Shown: positions 18,001 to 26,261 of the stretch, one piece after another
Numbering within the stretch: the stretch's first letter is position 1
Layout: every line of letters begins with the position of its first letter
Assembly (NCBI GenBank): GCA_965219935.1
Contig: CBDCOU010000003.1
Location: 3,782,001 to 3,846,000 of the forward strand
Origin: Bin34 sp965219935
GTDB lineage: Bacteria; Chloroflexota; Anaerolineae; Caldilineales; Caldilineaceae
Length of the DNA: 64,000 nt
Direction: 5' to 3'
Notes under the pieces: model-generated
Seen by the model: only the letters and a program-made list of their open reading frames with translations
What the model was told of the DNA's origin: nothing
Databases searched by the model: none
Program-made: the position numbers and the translations under genes

Positions 18001-21000
18001 ACACATTATCGTCCGCCAGGTTGGGACGGGTTTGTGTTCGGAAGTTGGTCTCGATTCGATGCGCCCGTGTTGCAAGAAATCGATTTGGGTGATGAGTTGG
18101 ACCTGCAGGGGCGAGGTAGACTGGAAGTAAAGTTCACTGATGACTTGGAACCGGTGCCGTACTTGCTGCATTTTGAAGCGACGGTGTCCGACTTGTCCCA
18201 ACAGACTCGCACGGTCACTGACGTGGCCTTGGTTCATCCGGTTGACCTTTACGTGGGTGTCAAACCTGCCGCTCACCGGGGTGTGGTCCAAGAACCCATC
18301 GCTTTGGAGCTGATCGCATCCGATGTTAGCGGTGAACCATTGGTGGGAAACAAAATTTTTGTTACCGCATTGTCGAGCGGTTCCACAGGATCGGCAGACC
18401 CAAGTTTGCAGGTGTTGGATGGGTCAAGTACCCAGTGCCAGGTGGAGTCCGCCAGTGTCCCCGTGGTCTGTGAGTTGACTTTCCCATCGCCTGGGCGATG
18501 GACCATAGACATCCATGTAGATGGACCTAACGGGAAGGCGGTACGTACCCAGACTTACATTTCGATAGCCAGTTCGAGAACCACGCGTCTCAGCGGCGGT
18601 GCTGAGTTTGCGTCTGTGAAATTGCTCTCCAATCAGCTTCAGTACCAACCAGGAGATGTCGCCCAGATTCTGGTGGAGCCACCATTCTTGCCCGCTTATG
18701 GTACCTTGATGCTAAATCGGGACGGGATCGTGAGTTTCGAACCCATTGAAATTCACACTCTGCCCTACGCCATCGACGTGCCGATTTTGGATCGGTATGT
18801 CCCCAATCTGCATGTTTCAGTGTTGCTCAATGGAACTTCGGTTCATCAAGGTGCCGGTGGTGTACCCATCCCTGCGTCGGCACGTGGCGATCTGAATCTT
18901 GAGATCCCACCTGTGCCGCGGGAACTGGAGTTGGATCTGGACATGCAGGATCGGGATTTGGAACCCGGGGACACGGCGCGCATCAGCGTGTCGGTCACAA
19001 ACCAGCAAGGAGATCCGGTAGTCGGCGCTGAAGTTGCCCTGCTGGCAGTCGATGAGGCGATTCTCTCACTCACCGATTACCAGTTTGACAATCCCCTGTA
19101 CACGTTTTACCCGGAACGTGGTCTGCATCTGCGGACGTCCAACCTACGGCGTTACATGCAGTCCGAAGTGTTCGAATTCGTTCCGTTGCCACCTGGAAGG
19201 GGAGGAGGGGGTCAGGAATTCAGTGAAGACTTCGGGGAACAGGCTTTTAGCGTTCGGCGAGATTTCGACCCGCTTGCGGTCTTCATCCCTTCCGGCGAGA
19301 CCAATGCAGATGGAATCTTCGAGGCCTCATGGCAACTCCCTGATACGATTGGCCGGTTTCGGGTTGTGGCATTCGCGACTGCCGGTCCTCGTCTCTTCGG
19401 CAAGTCCGAAACCACCTATGTCTCTCGCCTTCCCCTGCAAATCCGCTCTCAATGGCCGCGCTTCCTCAACTTCGGTGATGAGGCAGCAATGTCGGTACTG
19501 ATTGAGAACCAGACCGAAGCCGATCAAGACCTTACACTGGTTGTACAAAGTGATGGCATCGAGTTGGCTTACAAGGATGAAGAGCGGAACTATGATGTTC
19601 TTTCCTTCACCGTGCCTGGACACAACCGCCGGCACGTAACGGTGCAAGGTCAAGCCCGGATTACGGGCGAGAGCCGGATTTTGGTGTCTGTGTTCAATCA
19701 GGAGGGCAATGACGCGACCCTTGAGTCGCTGCCAATCTATGTGCCTGCATCCAAGGAAGGCTTCGCAGCGTACGGGGTCGTGAGTGAAGACGTTGCGGAG
19801 CAGCGGATCAAGATGCCGGATGACATTGTCAAAAACTTTGGTCATCTGAAACTCTCAACCACTTCAACTCTGATGCAACCTCTGCTTGACAGTTATTTCG
19901 ACTTGCGTCAGCCTCGGTACTGGATGTATCCCGAGCGCTATGCATCGCGTATTCTGGCCAATGCTGCCCTGCGTGATGTCCTGTACAGCTTCCAAGTGGC
20001 TGATTTGCCCGAACCGGTGGTTTTGGACGACCAAGTGCAGAGTGACATCAAAGAACTTGTTAGATTCCAGGACGGCAGTGGCGGGTTTCCGTTGTGGCAA
20101 CGCAACAGGCAAACATGGCCCATCGTGACAGTGCACTGTATGTATGCTCTGGCAGTGGCCCGCGGAGCCGGCTATGATGTGCCTGAAGACGCTGTCAGCG
20201 CCGGGTTGCGTTATTTGTCTCAAATTGAATCCCATTTTCCTTATTATTACACAGCAAGCACAAGGAGATACATCACTGCCTACTCACTGTATGTACGATC
20301 CTTGCTGGATGATTCAGATCCTCAAGCCGCACTCCATTTGCTTAGTCAGGTACCAAAGGCAGAACACCCACTGGAAGTGGTGGCCTGGAGCATTCTTGTC
20401 CTCCACACCGACGATGCTACACAGGATGACGCCGGGGAGTGGATGGATTTCCTTCTGAACCGAGTGGCAGAGACTACAAGCAAGGCTTCATTCACAACTT
20501 CGATGCAGGAACGCCAGGACCACCTGATTCTCCACTCCGATCGCCGCGTGGATGCCGTGGTGTTGCGTGCCCTGATGACGGTGCGGCCCGAGTCGGACCT
20601 GATTCCCAAAGTGGTACAAGGGATTCTGGCGGCACGCACCCGCCACGGACACTGGGGCAGTTCGCAGGACAATGTCTTCGTTCTGCTTGCCATGGATCAA
20701 TACTTCCGACAATACGAGGCGGTCGAACCGGATTTCCACGCCCGTGCCTGGATTGACGACACCATGATTGCCAACACCCCCTTTCAGGGACGGGAGACCG
20801 TTCATCGCAGCGTCACGATTCCGATGGCGTGGTTGTTTGACGCGGATCCGGAACGCATTCTCGTCCAGCGCGCAGGCGAAGGCAAGCTCTATTATCGACT
20901 GGGACTCGAATATGTTCCCGCTGATCTCAAATTGGAACCACGGGATCGCGGGTTCACATTGCAGAGAACCTACTCCGGGTTGGATGACCCCAATGATGTT

Positions 21001-21429
21001 TGGCAGGACGAAAGTGGTGTGTGGCACGTCAAGCTGGGGGCGCGCGTGCGCATTGAGGTGACGATGGTGGCCACGGGCATGCGTCATCATGTTCAAATGG
21101 CCAGTCCGCTCCCTGCGGGATTGGAATTCGAGAATCCCAGTCTGAAGGGGAACAGGTCTTCGAATGACTACAGCCACTCGTACTACCGTGGTTGGTACTA
21201 CTGGCCCTGGTACGATCACCAGCAACTGCTGGACGAACGCGCACTGGCAATTACGTCTTGGCTCTATCCCGGGATCTACAAGTATTCGGTGACCGCCCAG
21301 GCTACCACTGCAGGCCGCTTTCAGGTTCCCCCTGCCGAGGCGCACGAAATCTACACTCCTGAGACATTCGGGTATGGCCCCAGCGAAGTGGTGGTTGTGG
21401 AGTCAGCCTTGTCTCAGGATGATGGCTGA
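15031..21429 (+). CDS. Alpha-2-macroglobulin family lipoprotein, no thioester
   Basis: A very large protein of 2,132 residues from a GTG start; ATG starts at 15049 and 15064 are equally plausible. It opens with a signal peptide and lipobox (LMVLSACALG), then a Thr/Pro-rich linker (TPTPRALPTPIPTPTPT), then an Ig-like domain near residue 245. Macroglobulin domains follow, with YKPGETVSVKGWLRQ near 821 and the bait/A2M region IGRFRVVAFATAGPRLFG near 1430. The TED-like helical domain begins near 1630, where the usual CxEQ thioester is replaced by YWMYPERYASR. It probably acts as a membrane-anchored protease trap or structural protein. The usual partner penicillin-binding protein 1C is not adjacent. 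Confidence 0.88.
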   Translation: MIKLADMRFNLMNHPNVTVHRDGNSYFSLTLSLLISLMVLSACALGPKSEESADPLVVEVTRETVRVETREIMRVVTATPTPRALPTPIPTPTPTVHPPDLPGLHPDYFEPAPHIEYESTLVSEFATGNEFAPLTVVRREPTTQDVQTPSASDGPPKLMVKSVPAVKRIEAVSDVGVHRVEESRARELLALVPVLEIQPRVEDELHLPLERLHPPQTGGEEALTFPPSEQPRIPAPETDTQPLEILRHSPSEDVGIAPNISITFSKPMVPLTSHTTLAARNVPALVTPELSGEWYWMGTQTLFFQPTVRLAGSTRYTVEVPEGTAAADGTTTTETRAWEFETSRLQLTSAWPGTWGSLGLRPDFVLRFNQDIDRNDVFQFLSVRANNEEFPIELIDPLDDGVPSYIRSLVTESPLRTIAFQVKTDLPQGTKITVEVEKGAQSAEGPLPTLKKQYRSYQTYGKLRVDYTNCGSSSYQPNQYRCQADTDLIIGFNHKLDPDSITDNSILISPPLPKGQVEVSQWRGSLRIKGIKEVNTKYRVRLDPEISDEFGQQLGLVNDLTFNIFAKPVGVQLHLPAPMEVLNPFHDGQYKVHAWNLSDQRALLYDVDLNNWRDFRSDPSSSRYNAYILQTPEHLSSSHYGGRVPSKGLFGNQPVLDTNLTYETELDARSEASIDLNPYLVDNAGHLLLTLPLSAAVQRFAFWPHDETRAHPMRTVTWIQSTRLGVEAFRDRNLCVVKVSDLLTGAPVEGVAIQLSPQRHSVATDEDGYSSFDLSTLASQPSPVYARSGFDSAVLPGGCAESSFPPKSKTFWHAITDRNLYKPGETVSVKGWLRQVHYHPTGDVGFVTGSQRVYYSMCDSRNVYLGSGSADIGTVGTFDFSFVLPEQANLGNGYISLSLKAPNTESTEILDFGCVRQFRYYSRHYYYPDTVHPLLFQIQEFRRPEFEATLSDAVGPHFQSSTLFVDASANYYGGGPLQGAQVDWRVQGRPTHYRPPGWDGFVFGSWSRFDAPVLQEIDLGDELDLQGRGRLEVKFTDDLEPVPYLLHFEATVSDLSQQTRTVTDVALVHPVDLYVGVKPAAHRGVVQEPIALELIASDVSGEPLVGNKIFVTALSSGSTGSADPSLQVLDGSSTQCQVESASVPVVCELTFPSPGRWTIDIHVDGPNGKAVRTQTYISIASSRTTRLSGGAEFASVKLLSNQLQYQPGDVAQILVEPPFLPAYGTLMLNRDGIVSFEPIEIHTLPYAIDVPILDRYVPNLHVSVLLNGTSVHQGAGGVPIPASARGDLNLEIPPVPRELELDLDMQDRDLEPGDTARISVSVTNQQGDPVVGAEVALLAVDEAILSLTDYQFDNPLYTFYPERGLHLRTSNLRRYMQSEVFEFVPLPPGRGGGGQEFSEDFGEQAFSVRRDFDPLAVFIPSGETNADGIFEASWQLPDTIGRFRVVAFATAGPRLFGKSETTYVSRLPLQIRSQWPRFLNFGDEAAMSVLIENQTEADQDLTLVVQSDGIELAYKDEERNYDVLSFTVPGHNRRHVTVQGQARITGESRILVSVFNQEGNDATLESLPIYVPASKEGFAAYGVVSEDVAEQRIKMPDDIVKNFGHLKLSTTSTLMQPLLDSYFDLRQPRYWMYPERYASRILANAALRDVLYSFQVADLPEPVVLDDQVQSDIKELVRFQDGSGGFPLWQRNRQTWPIVTVHCMYALAVARGAGYDVPEDAVSAGLRYLSQIESHFPYYYTASTRRYITAYSLYVRSLLDDSDPQAALHLLSQVPKAEHPLEVVAWSILVLHTDDATQDDAGEWMDFLLNRVAETTSKASFTTSMQERQDHLILHSDRRVDAVVLRALMTVRPESDLIPKVVQGILAARTRHGHWGSSQDNVFVLLAMDQYFRQYEAVEPDFHARAWIDDTMIANTPFQGRETVHRSVTIPMAWLFDADPERILVQRAGEGKLYYRLGLEYVPADLKLEPRDRGFTLQRTYSGLDDPNDVWQDESGVWHVKLGARVRIEVTMVATGMRHHVQMASPLPAGLEFENPSLKGNRSSNDYSHSYYRGWYYWPWYDHQQLLDERALAITSWLYPGIYKYSVTAQATTAGRFQVPPAEAHEIYTPETFGYGPSEVVVVESALSQDDG

Positions 21430-22141
21430 TGATCGCTGTTGAACATCCCGGCAGGATCGGCGGCACCCAGCCGATCCTGCCGGCCGCCCAATTGACAAAT
21501 CCGGTTCGGGTGCTGCCTGTACTGCCTGAACTTCCTCAGGCAGTTGACATAGAGTGGTCATCATGGTCGAGGGGGTGCCTCGCACAGGCGGCGGTGCAGC
21601 CTTTTCTTAACACTCCAGTGACTGCGGATGATGTCCACAGCTTCAGCCATCGTGACCACGGCCACACGCGTGTTGAAGCGGGAGCAGGCGGTGCCTGGCT
21701 GTAATTTCGTTGTTTGCGGCCTCGTACAGCGCTTGGACCAAGGTCAGCCATGGCTTGGAACCAGTCCCGGTGGTCGCGCGTGAACTCGGCCACGGCCGCC
21801 ATGGTGTCGATACTCCGACCTGTACTTCCGGGCCGGTTCGGCGGCCAAGGCGCGTAGGACTTCCCGGAGGTTGTGGTCGGCCTGCAGCGTCTGGTTGTGG
21901 ACCAACTTCGGAATGCAGGCCTCCGGGAAGTATCAGGGGAACCTCTTTGCCGGCGCAACGTTGGTCCCGGTCATGATGTGCCCACTCGTGGCATCCTGTT
22001 GACAATCTGCGCCTCTCGGAGTACGTTCAGGCCAAGTTTGTATTTCAATCCACCTATGACAACAACACCGGTGTCACAGACGGGTTGCCTTGAGCCTTGT
22101 CCGATTGCCAGTCCTACGTGGACCCCAGGAGAAACAAGAGT
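21430..22141. other. Gene-poor region with a remnant
   Basis: No intact gene is seen in about 710 bases. A degraded leftward coding remnant occupies 21560-21990 (separate entry). The last 15 bases carry an AGGAG ribosome site for the next gene. Confidence 0.5.
21560..21990 (-). pseudogene. Multiply frameshifted remnant, unknown family
   Basis: Protein-like text runs leftward but hops between frames: LREVLRALAAEPARKYRS, then MAAVAEFTRDHRDWFQAMAD, then LYEAANNEITARHRLLPLQ, then VDIIRSHWSVKKRLHRRL. At least three frame changes and one stop are needed to join them. The segments look like one helical protein. No family is recognised. Confidence 0.4.
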
Positions 22142-23383
22142 TTGATCCTCAGAACAAGATTCATCCGGCTGGTTGTGACGGCCAGTCTGCTGTTGGTTGT
22201 CTGTTCGTGCACTTTGGTGGTTCCCCCACCGCTGGACACTCCCACGGCCCTGAAACTCGGGTTGCTGCTCAATTACACGGGCTCGCCGGAAGCGTCCGCG
22301 GATCGGGAACGGGCCTTCAACCTGGCGATTAGCCACGTCAATGCCGGTGGCGGTGTGCTTGGACAACCGGTGACCGGGATCACGGCGGATGCCACTTCCG
22401 ATCCGCAGGCTGCCGTGGCGGCCGCCCGGCACCTGATCGAGGTTGAGGGCGTCCATGCCATCGTCGGCCCGAACGCCAGTGCGGCCGCGTTGCCGATCGC
22501 GGAGACGGTGGCCGGCCCGGCAGGCATTCCGCTGATCAGCCCCTCCGCCACCTCGCCCCAACTCTCGACGGTTCCTGACAACGATTTCTTCTTCCGTACG
22601 GCTCTCTCCGACGTCATCCAGGGGCCGCTTCTGGCCTCGCTAACCCGGGAGCGCGGGTTCGACAACGTCGGGTTCATCTACCTCGATGACGCTTACGGGC
22701 AGGGACTGGCTGCCGCCTTTGCCCGGGCGTGGGACGGAACGTTGCGGTCCGTTGCCTTGGAAGTGAACCAGACGACCTATCTCCCGGCTTTGAGGGAGAG
22801 TGCCGGAAGCGGTGCCCAGGCACTGGTTGTGGTGGCCCCCGAGGAGCAAGCCCTGGCCCTCATCCGTACGGCTCTGGACGAGCGTCTCTTCGACCAATTC
22901 GTCTTTGGCGACGCAGCCAAGCGCTTGCGTCTGGTGCAGGAGATCGGAGGTACCCGCTTGGGCGGCATGTATGGCACTGGGGGAGCATCCGCTCCCGACA
23001 ATGACGCGACCTCGGAATGGGAAGCCGCCTTCATCGAAGCCTATGGGGCCTTGCCCGTCCTGGCCTATGTGAAGGAAACCTATGACGCAACCATTGCACT
23101 TGTCCTTGCCGCCCAAGCCGCCGGCACTGTCGAAGGGCCGGCGATGCGTGACCGGCTGCGGGAAATTGGCGGCCCGCCGGGATACATCGTTCCGGGTACG
23201 CCTACCGGCATCGGCGACGGCCTGCGCCGACTCGCGTCCGGTCAAGCGATTAACTACGAAGGGGCGGCCAGTTCATTGGACTGGGACGAAAACGGTGATC
23301 TCCTCCGGGGCTACGTGGGCATCTGGCGCTTCACACCAGATGAACGCATTGAGGAAGTGGACACGATCTTTGTTCAGGGCTGA
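22142..23383 (+). CDS. Periplasmic binding protein type I, branched-chain amino acid ABC type
   Basis: A secreted lipoprotein of about 413 residues. TTG at 22142 is preferred because AGGAG lies ten bases before it and it gives a compact signal peptide with a lipobox (LLLVVCSC); a longer TTG start at 22097 is possible. The body is LivJ/AmiC-like (Peripla_BP_6): GLLLNYTGSPEASADRE, AAVAAARHLIEVEGVHAIVG, and VGFIYLDDAYGQG. No LivHMGF permease or ATPase gene is nearby, so it is an orphan binding protein or a component of a distant importer. The next gene is convergent. Confidence 0.9.
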   Translation: MILRTRFIRLVVTASLLLVVCSCTLVVPPPLDTPTALKLGLLLNYTGSPEASADRERAFNLAISHVNAGGGVLGQPVTGITADATSDPQAAVAAARHLIEVEGVHAIVGPNASAAALPIAETVAGPAGIPLISPSATSPQLSTVPDNDFFFRTALSDVIQGPLLASLTRERGFDNVGFIYLDDAYGQGLAAAFARAWDGTLRSVALEVNQTTYLPALRESAGSGAQALVVVAPEEQALALIRTALDERLFDQFVFGDAAKRLRLVQEIGGTRLGGMYGTGGASAPDNDATSEWEAAFIEAYGALPVLAYVKETYDATIALVLAAQAAGTVEGPAMRDRLREIGGPPGYIVPGTPTGIGDGLRRLASGQAINYEGAASSLDWDENGDLLRGYVGIWRFTPDERIEEVDTIFVQG

Positions 23384-23512
23384 AGACCGGAGGGAGCGAT
23401 CCCGTGACGGTTCAGCCAATGCAGGATGGCCGGTTCGCCGGGCTGGGTTCCGGCTGGACCTTGCCTTGGTCAAGTTTCGGACAGCATACCGGCGTCTTAA
23501 CAGGATCGGGTT

Positions 23513-24664
23513 CTACCGACGGGCGATCCGGCGGGGACGAGGGTCAACGGGAGGGGAATCGGTCTTCAGCCACGGTACGCGTAGCACATATCGATGGCAG
23601 CCTTCGACAAAGAGCAGTATGCCGCCTCCCACCGCGAGGGCCATGGAGGCATTGAAGGGCAGCCAGATGCTCAGGAAACCCATGGCGCACACCAGCACCG
23701 CGCTGCCTGTCCGCAAGCCCACACCGGTCAGGACAGCCAGCAAGGACACCCCGGCCACCGCCGCCAGGGCTTGCACGGGCAGGCCTTCCAAGGGAACCAC
23801 CGGCTCGACCAGCATGGTCATGCCACCCAGTACCGTTACGGGGCGCAGCGAGACCGGGAGCCAGCTGCGAACCACATAACGAGCCCTTTGCCAGCGTTGG
23901 TTGAAGGTGCCGTCAGCTGTCCAGATACCGGTCATCCAAAGCCAGTCGCGGCCAAAACCGGCCGCGACCAGTAGGGCCACAATCCAGGCACCCAACTCGA
24001 TCAGATGCCTGTCGGTGCCCGGCCAGACACATCCCACCATGAGGATGCTTTGCCAGGCCGCGGCCCGGCGGCGGCTGTCGCTGGCTGGCCAGGGATGGTT
24101 GGTCAGGTTGTTGCGCACACGCAGTGCCTGTCCCGCCACGAACAGCGGCCGCAGCAGGGCCACCCCCAGGTACCAGGGCGGCAGCAGGTGCCAAAAGGCA
24201 CCGAACAGGGAAACCACGAACAGGCCCGCGCTGTCCGTCTCGATATCCAGCCGCTCGCCCAGCAGGGAAACCCTATTGACACGTCGGGCCAGCCAGCCGT
24301 CCGCCAAGTCCAGCAGCATGAATACGACCACGAGCAAGGCCGCCGCGGCCCGGGCCTGCGGCCATGCCCCGTTGGCAAACGGAGGGATCAGGCCCGCCAG
24401 CAGCGCCAGGACCAGGCCGCGCAGAACGGACACGGTGTTCCCAGGCCCCAGGCCCGTAAACGGTGCATCGGGCTGCCCAACCGGATGGTTGGCGTCCAGG
24501 TTGAACCATAGAATCGCCAGGATGGCTGTGAGGACGCCTGCGGCCACCACGGTGCGCAGCCACAGCCCCGAGCCGTCCAAGGTTCCAAGATAGGCGATTC
24601 CGGCGGCGATCGCGGAGAGGCCGGCGACAAATAGGATCAGGGCCTGCTGGCGCGATGTATTCAT
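23513..24664 (-). CDS. CDP-alcohol phosphatidyltransferase family membrane enzyme
   Basis: A 383-residue integral membrane protein with many hydrophobic segments. The signature DG-x2-AR-x8-G-x3-D-x3-D is complete (DLADGWLARR at 119-128, G136, D140, D144), so the metal-dependent transfer of a phosphoalcohol from a CDP-activated lipid is expected. The family is usually about 200 residues; here about 60 residues precede the domain and a further hydrophobic block of roughly 150 residues follows, an unusual architecture. It lies downstream of the secreted protein at 24717 in the same direction, 52 bases apart. Confidence 0.9.
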   Translation of the reverse strand: MNTSRQQALILFVAGLSAIAAGIAYLGTLDGSGLWLRTVVAAGVLTAILAILWFNLDANHPVGQPDAPFTGLGPGNTVSVLRGLVLALLAGLIPPFANGAWPQARAAAALLVVVFMLLDLADGWLARRVNRVSLLGERLDIETDSAGLFVVSLFGAFWHLLPPWYLGVALLRPLFVAGQALRVRNNLTNHPWPASDSRRRAAAWQSILMVGCVWPGTDRHLIELGAWIVALLVAAGFGRDWLWMTGIWTADGTFNQRWQRARYVVRSWLPVSLRPVTVLGGMTMLVEPVVPLEGLPVQALAAVAGVSLLAVLTGVGLRTGSAVLVCAMGFLSIWLPFNASMALAVGGGILLFVEGCHRYVLRVPWLKTDSPPVDPRPRRIARR

Positions 24665-24716
24665 GCCGCAGGCCGGACGACCGACCGGTATGCCGCTCCG
24701 GTCGGCCTTGGTCTTC

Positions 24717-26105
24717 TCATCTGGGATCTTGCAGCGGTATCTGTACCCAGACTTCCTGTACGCCGTCCACCCACGGGGCGATTACATAGGGCTCCAAGGT
24801 GATCAGCAGCCAAAGCCGGCCGTGTCGGCGGACCGGATTCCAGCCCGATATGTCGTCCAGGCTCTGCAACCCGTTGTCCACCCACTGAAGGGTCATGTCG
24901 CGATCCTGGTCCGGGTCGAGGGCCGCGGTGCGATGCTCCTTGGCGGCCTGCACAATCAGCGCCAGTGCCTCGTCCTCGGACACGGCCAATAGGTCGGTCA
25001 GGGCAATCGGGTTGCCGGAGCCGGTGAAGGTCCAAGTGTCAACGGACAGGTTGCCATGGGCGCCGCCGGTGTAGGACCAGAGAATCAAGCGGCCGCTGTG
25101 CAGGCCGTAGGGTGCCCAGTACAGGTCGCTGGCTGCGGTCATCAGTTGCCAGGGCAGCAGGGCGGTGAACGGCATTTCCTGTGCAAACTCCACGGCGGAG
25201 GCTTGTATGGCCTGGACTTGGTTGTCGATCGCGGCGTGGCCGGCCTGGGCCAATGACGGAATCAACGCCAGCAGGCCGGTGGTCGCCTCGGATTGGAAGA
25301 CCAAGTCGGGATCCGGGTTCGCCGGCGGCAGGCTGGGGGCAAAGTGCAGGCTGTCCAATAGGCCGGACAGATCCTCCGTGGGGATGGACGTGCTGGAGAA
25401 GAACGCCAGAATGGGCATCCCACCCAGTTCGCGCAGGGCAGGGGTGGGTTCGACCACCAGGTAACGGTTGTTGGCGAAGTTCCCGTCGAGGTCCAGCAGA
25501 CTCCGGGCTTGGTCGCCCGACAGCAGCCAGGCCTGCTGTTGCGGTGCGGTGTCTCCCTCCAGCCAAGGAATGCTCCTCGTGGTCAGTGTGAGCGCCTCCC
25601 AGGAACCGGAGTGCGATGCCACCTGTGCCTCGAAGGCATCGAAATCGACGGCGTTGTCCACCCACATTGCCACGGCAAACAGATTGCCCTTGTCCGCATC
25701 GCGGAAACCCACGGCCGCGAATTCCCGCTGCCACGTTAGGTTGCCTGATCCCTGCCACGCCGGACGGTCTCCGACCACGAAGTCGTCAAAGCGCCCGGCC
25801 TTGAAACTGTTGGCATAGACCTGCAACTGAGCCTGTTGAATGTTCGACAGGTCGGACATCGGCTGCCAGCTGTCGCTGACCAGGTCGAAGACGTGCCATG
25901 GATCCGCAATGCACGTCCAGGCATGGGCGCGCGTGGTCAGTTGTCCGAGGACGGATTGTTCATCCTGGCAGGCCAGTTCCTGGGCCTGGGCCGTCCCCGG
26001 AAGGGCGACCAGTCCCAACAGACACGCCAGCACCACCGCGGCCAGAATTTGCAGCTTCCGGTTGCCGCGTCGGTCGTGGCGGCTCACGCGTTGGATATGG
26101 GCCAT
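24717..26105 (-). CDS. Secreted protein of unknown function, possible DUF3298-like C-terminus
   Basis: A 462-residue exported protein. The ATG at 26105 (MAHIQRVS) is chosen because GAGGAGG stands six bases upstream; 26150 is the longer alternative. A signal peptide (LQILAAVVLACLLGLVALPG) is clear, with cleavage near AQAQE. The middle part is rich in aromatic residues, with no named domain. The C-terminal third (YTGGAHGNLSVDTWTF, then a helix and a two-strand ending) resembles the DUF3298/RsiV fold of extracytoplasmic sensors. It may be co-transcribed with the phosphatidyltransferase gene downstream. Confidence 0.8.
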   Translation of the reverse strand: MAHIQRVSRHDRRGNRKLQILAAVVLACLLGLVALPGTAQAQELACQDEQSVLGQLTTRAHAWTCIADPWHVFDLVSDSWQPMSDLSNIQQAQLQVYANSFKAGRFDDFVVGDRPAWQGSGNLTWQREFAAVGFRDADKGNLFAVAMWVDNAVDFDAFEAQVASHSGSWEALTLTTRSIPWLEGDTAPQQQAWLLSGDQARSLLDLDGNFANNRYLVVEPTPALRELGGMPILAFFSSTSIPTEDLSGLLDSLHFAPSLPPANPDPDLVFQSEATTGLLALIPSLAQAGHAAIDNQVQAIQASAVEFAQEMPFTALLPWQLMTAASDLYWAPYGLHSGRLILWSYTGGAHGNLSVDTWTFTGSGNPIALTDLLAVSEDEALALIVQAAKEHRTAALDPDQDRDMTLQWVDNGLQSLDDISGWNPVRRHGRLWLLITLEPYVIAPWVDGVQEVWVQIPLQDPR

Positions 26106-26261
26106 CGACGACCTCCTCGGAAACCTTTGGTGTTGTCGCACTGTCCGCATCCGACAGGCGTATCAAGCGCACCGGATGCGGACCTCATTGGCATCCGTTG
26201 TAGCCCCGTGCGGCGGAAGCCGGACCATTCACCTTCGGTGTGGGATGAAGGCCATGGCGGG

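Noticed and set aside
22097..22141. TTG at 22097 as the start of the LivJ-like gene
   Set aside because: It adds 15 polar residues in front of the signal peptide and has no ribosome site; TTG at 22142 has AGGAG.
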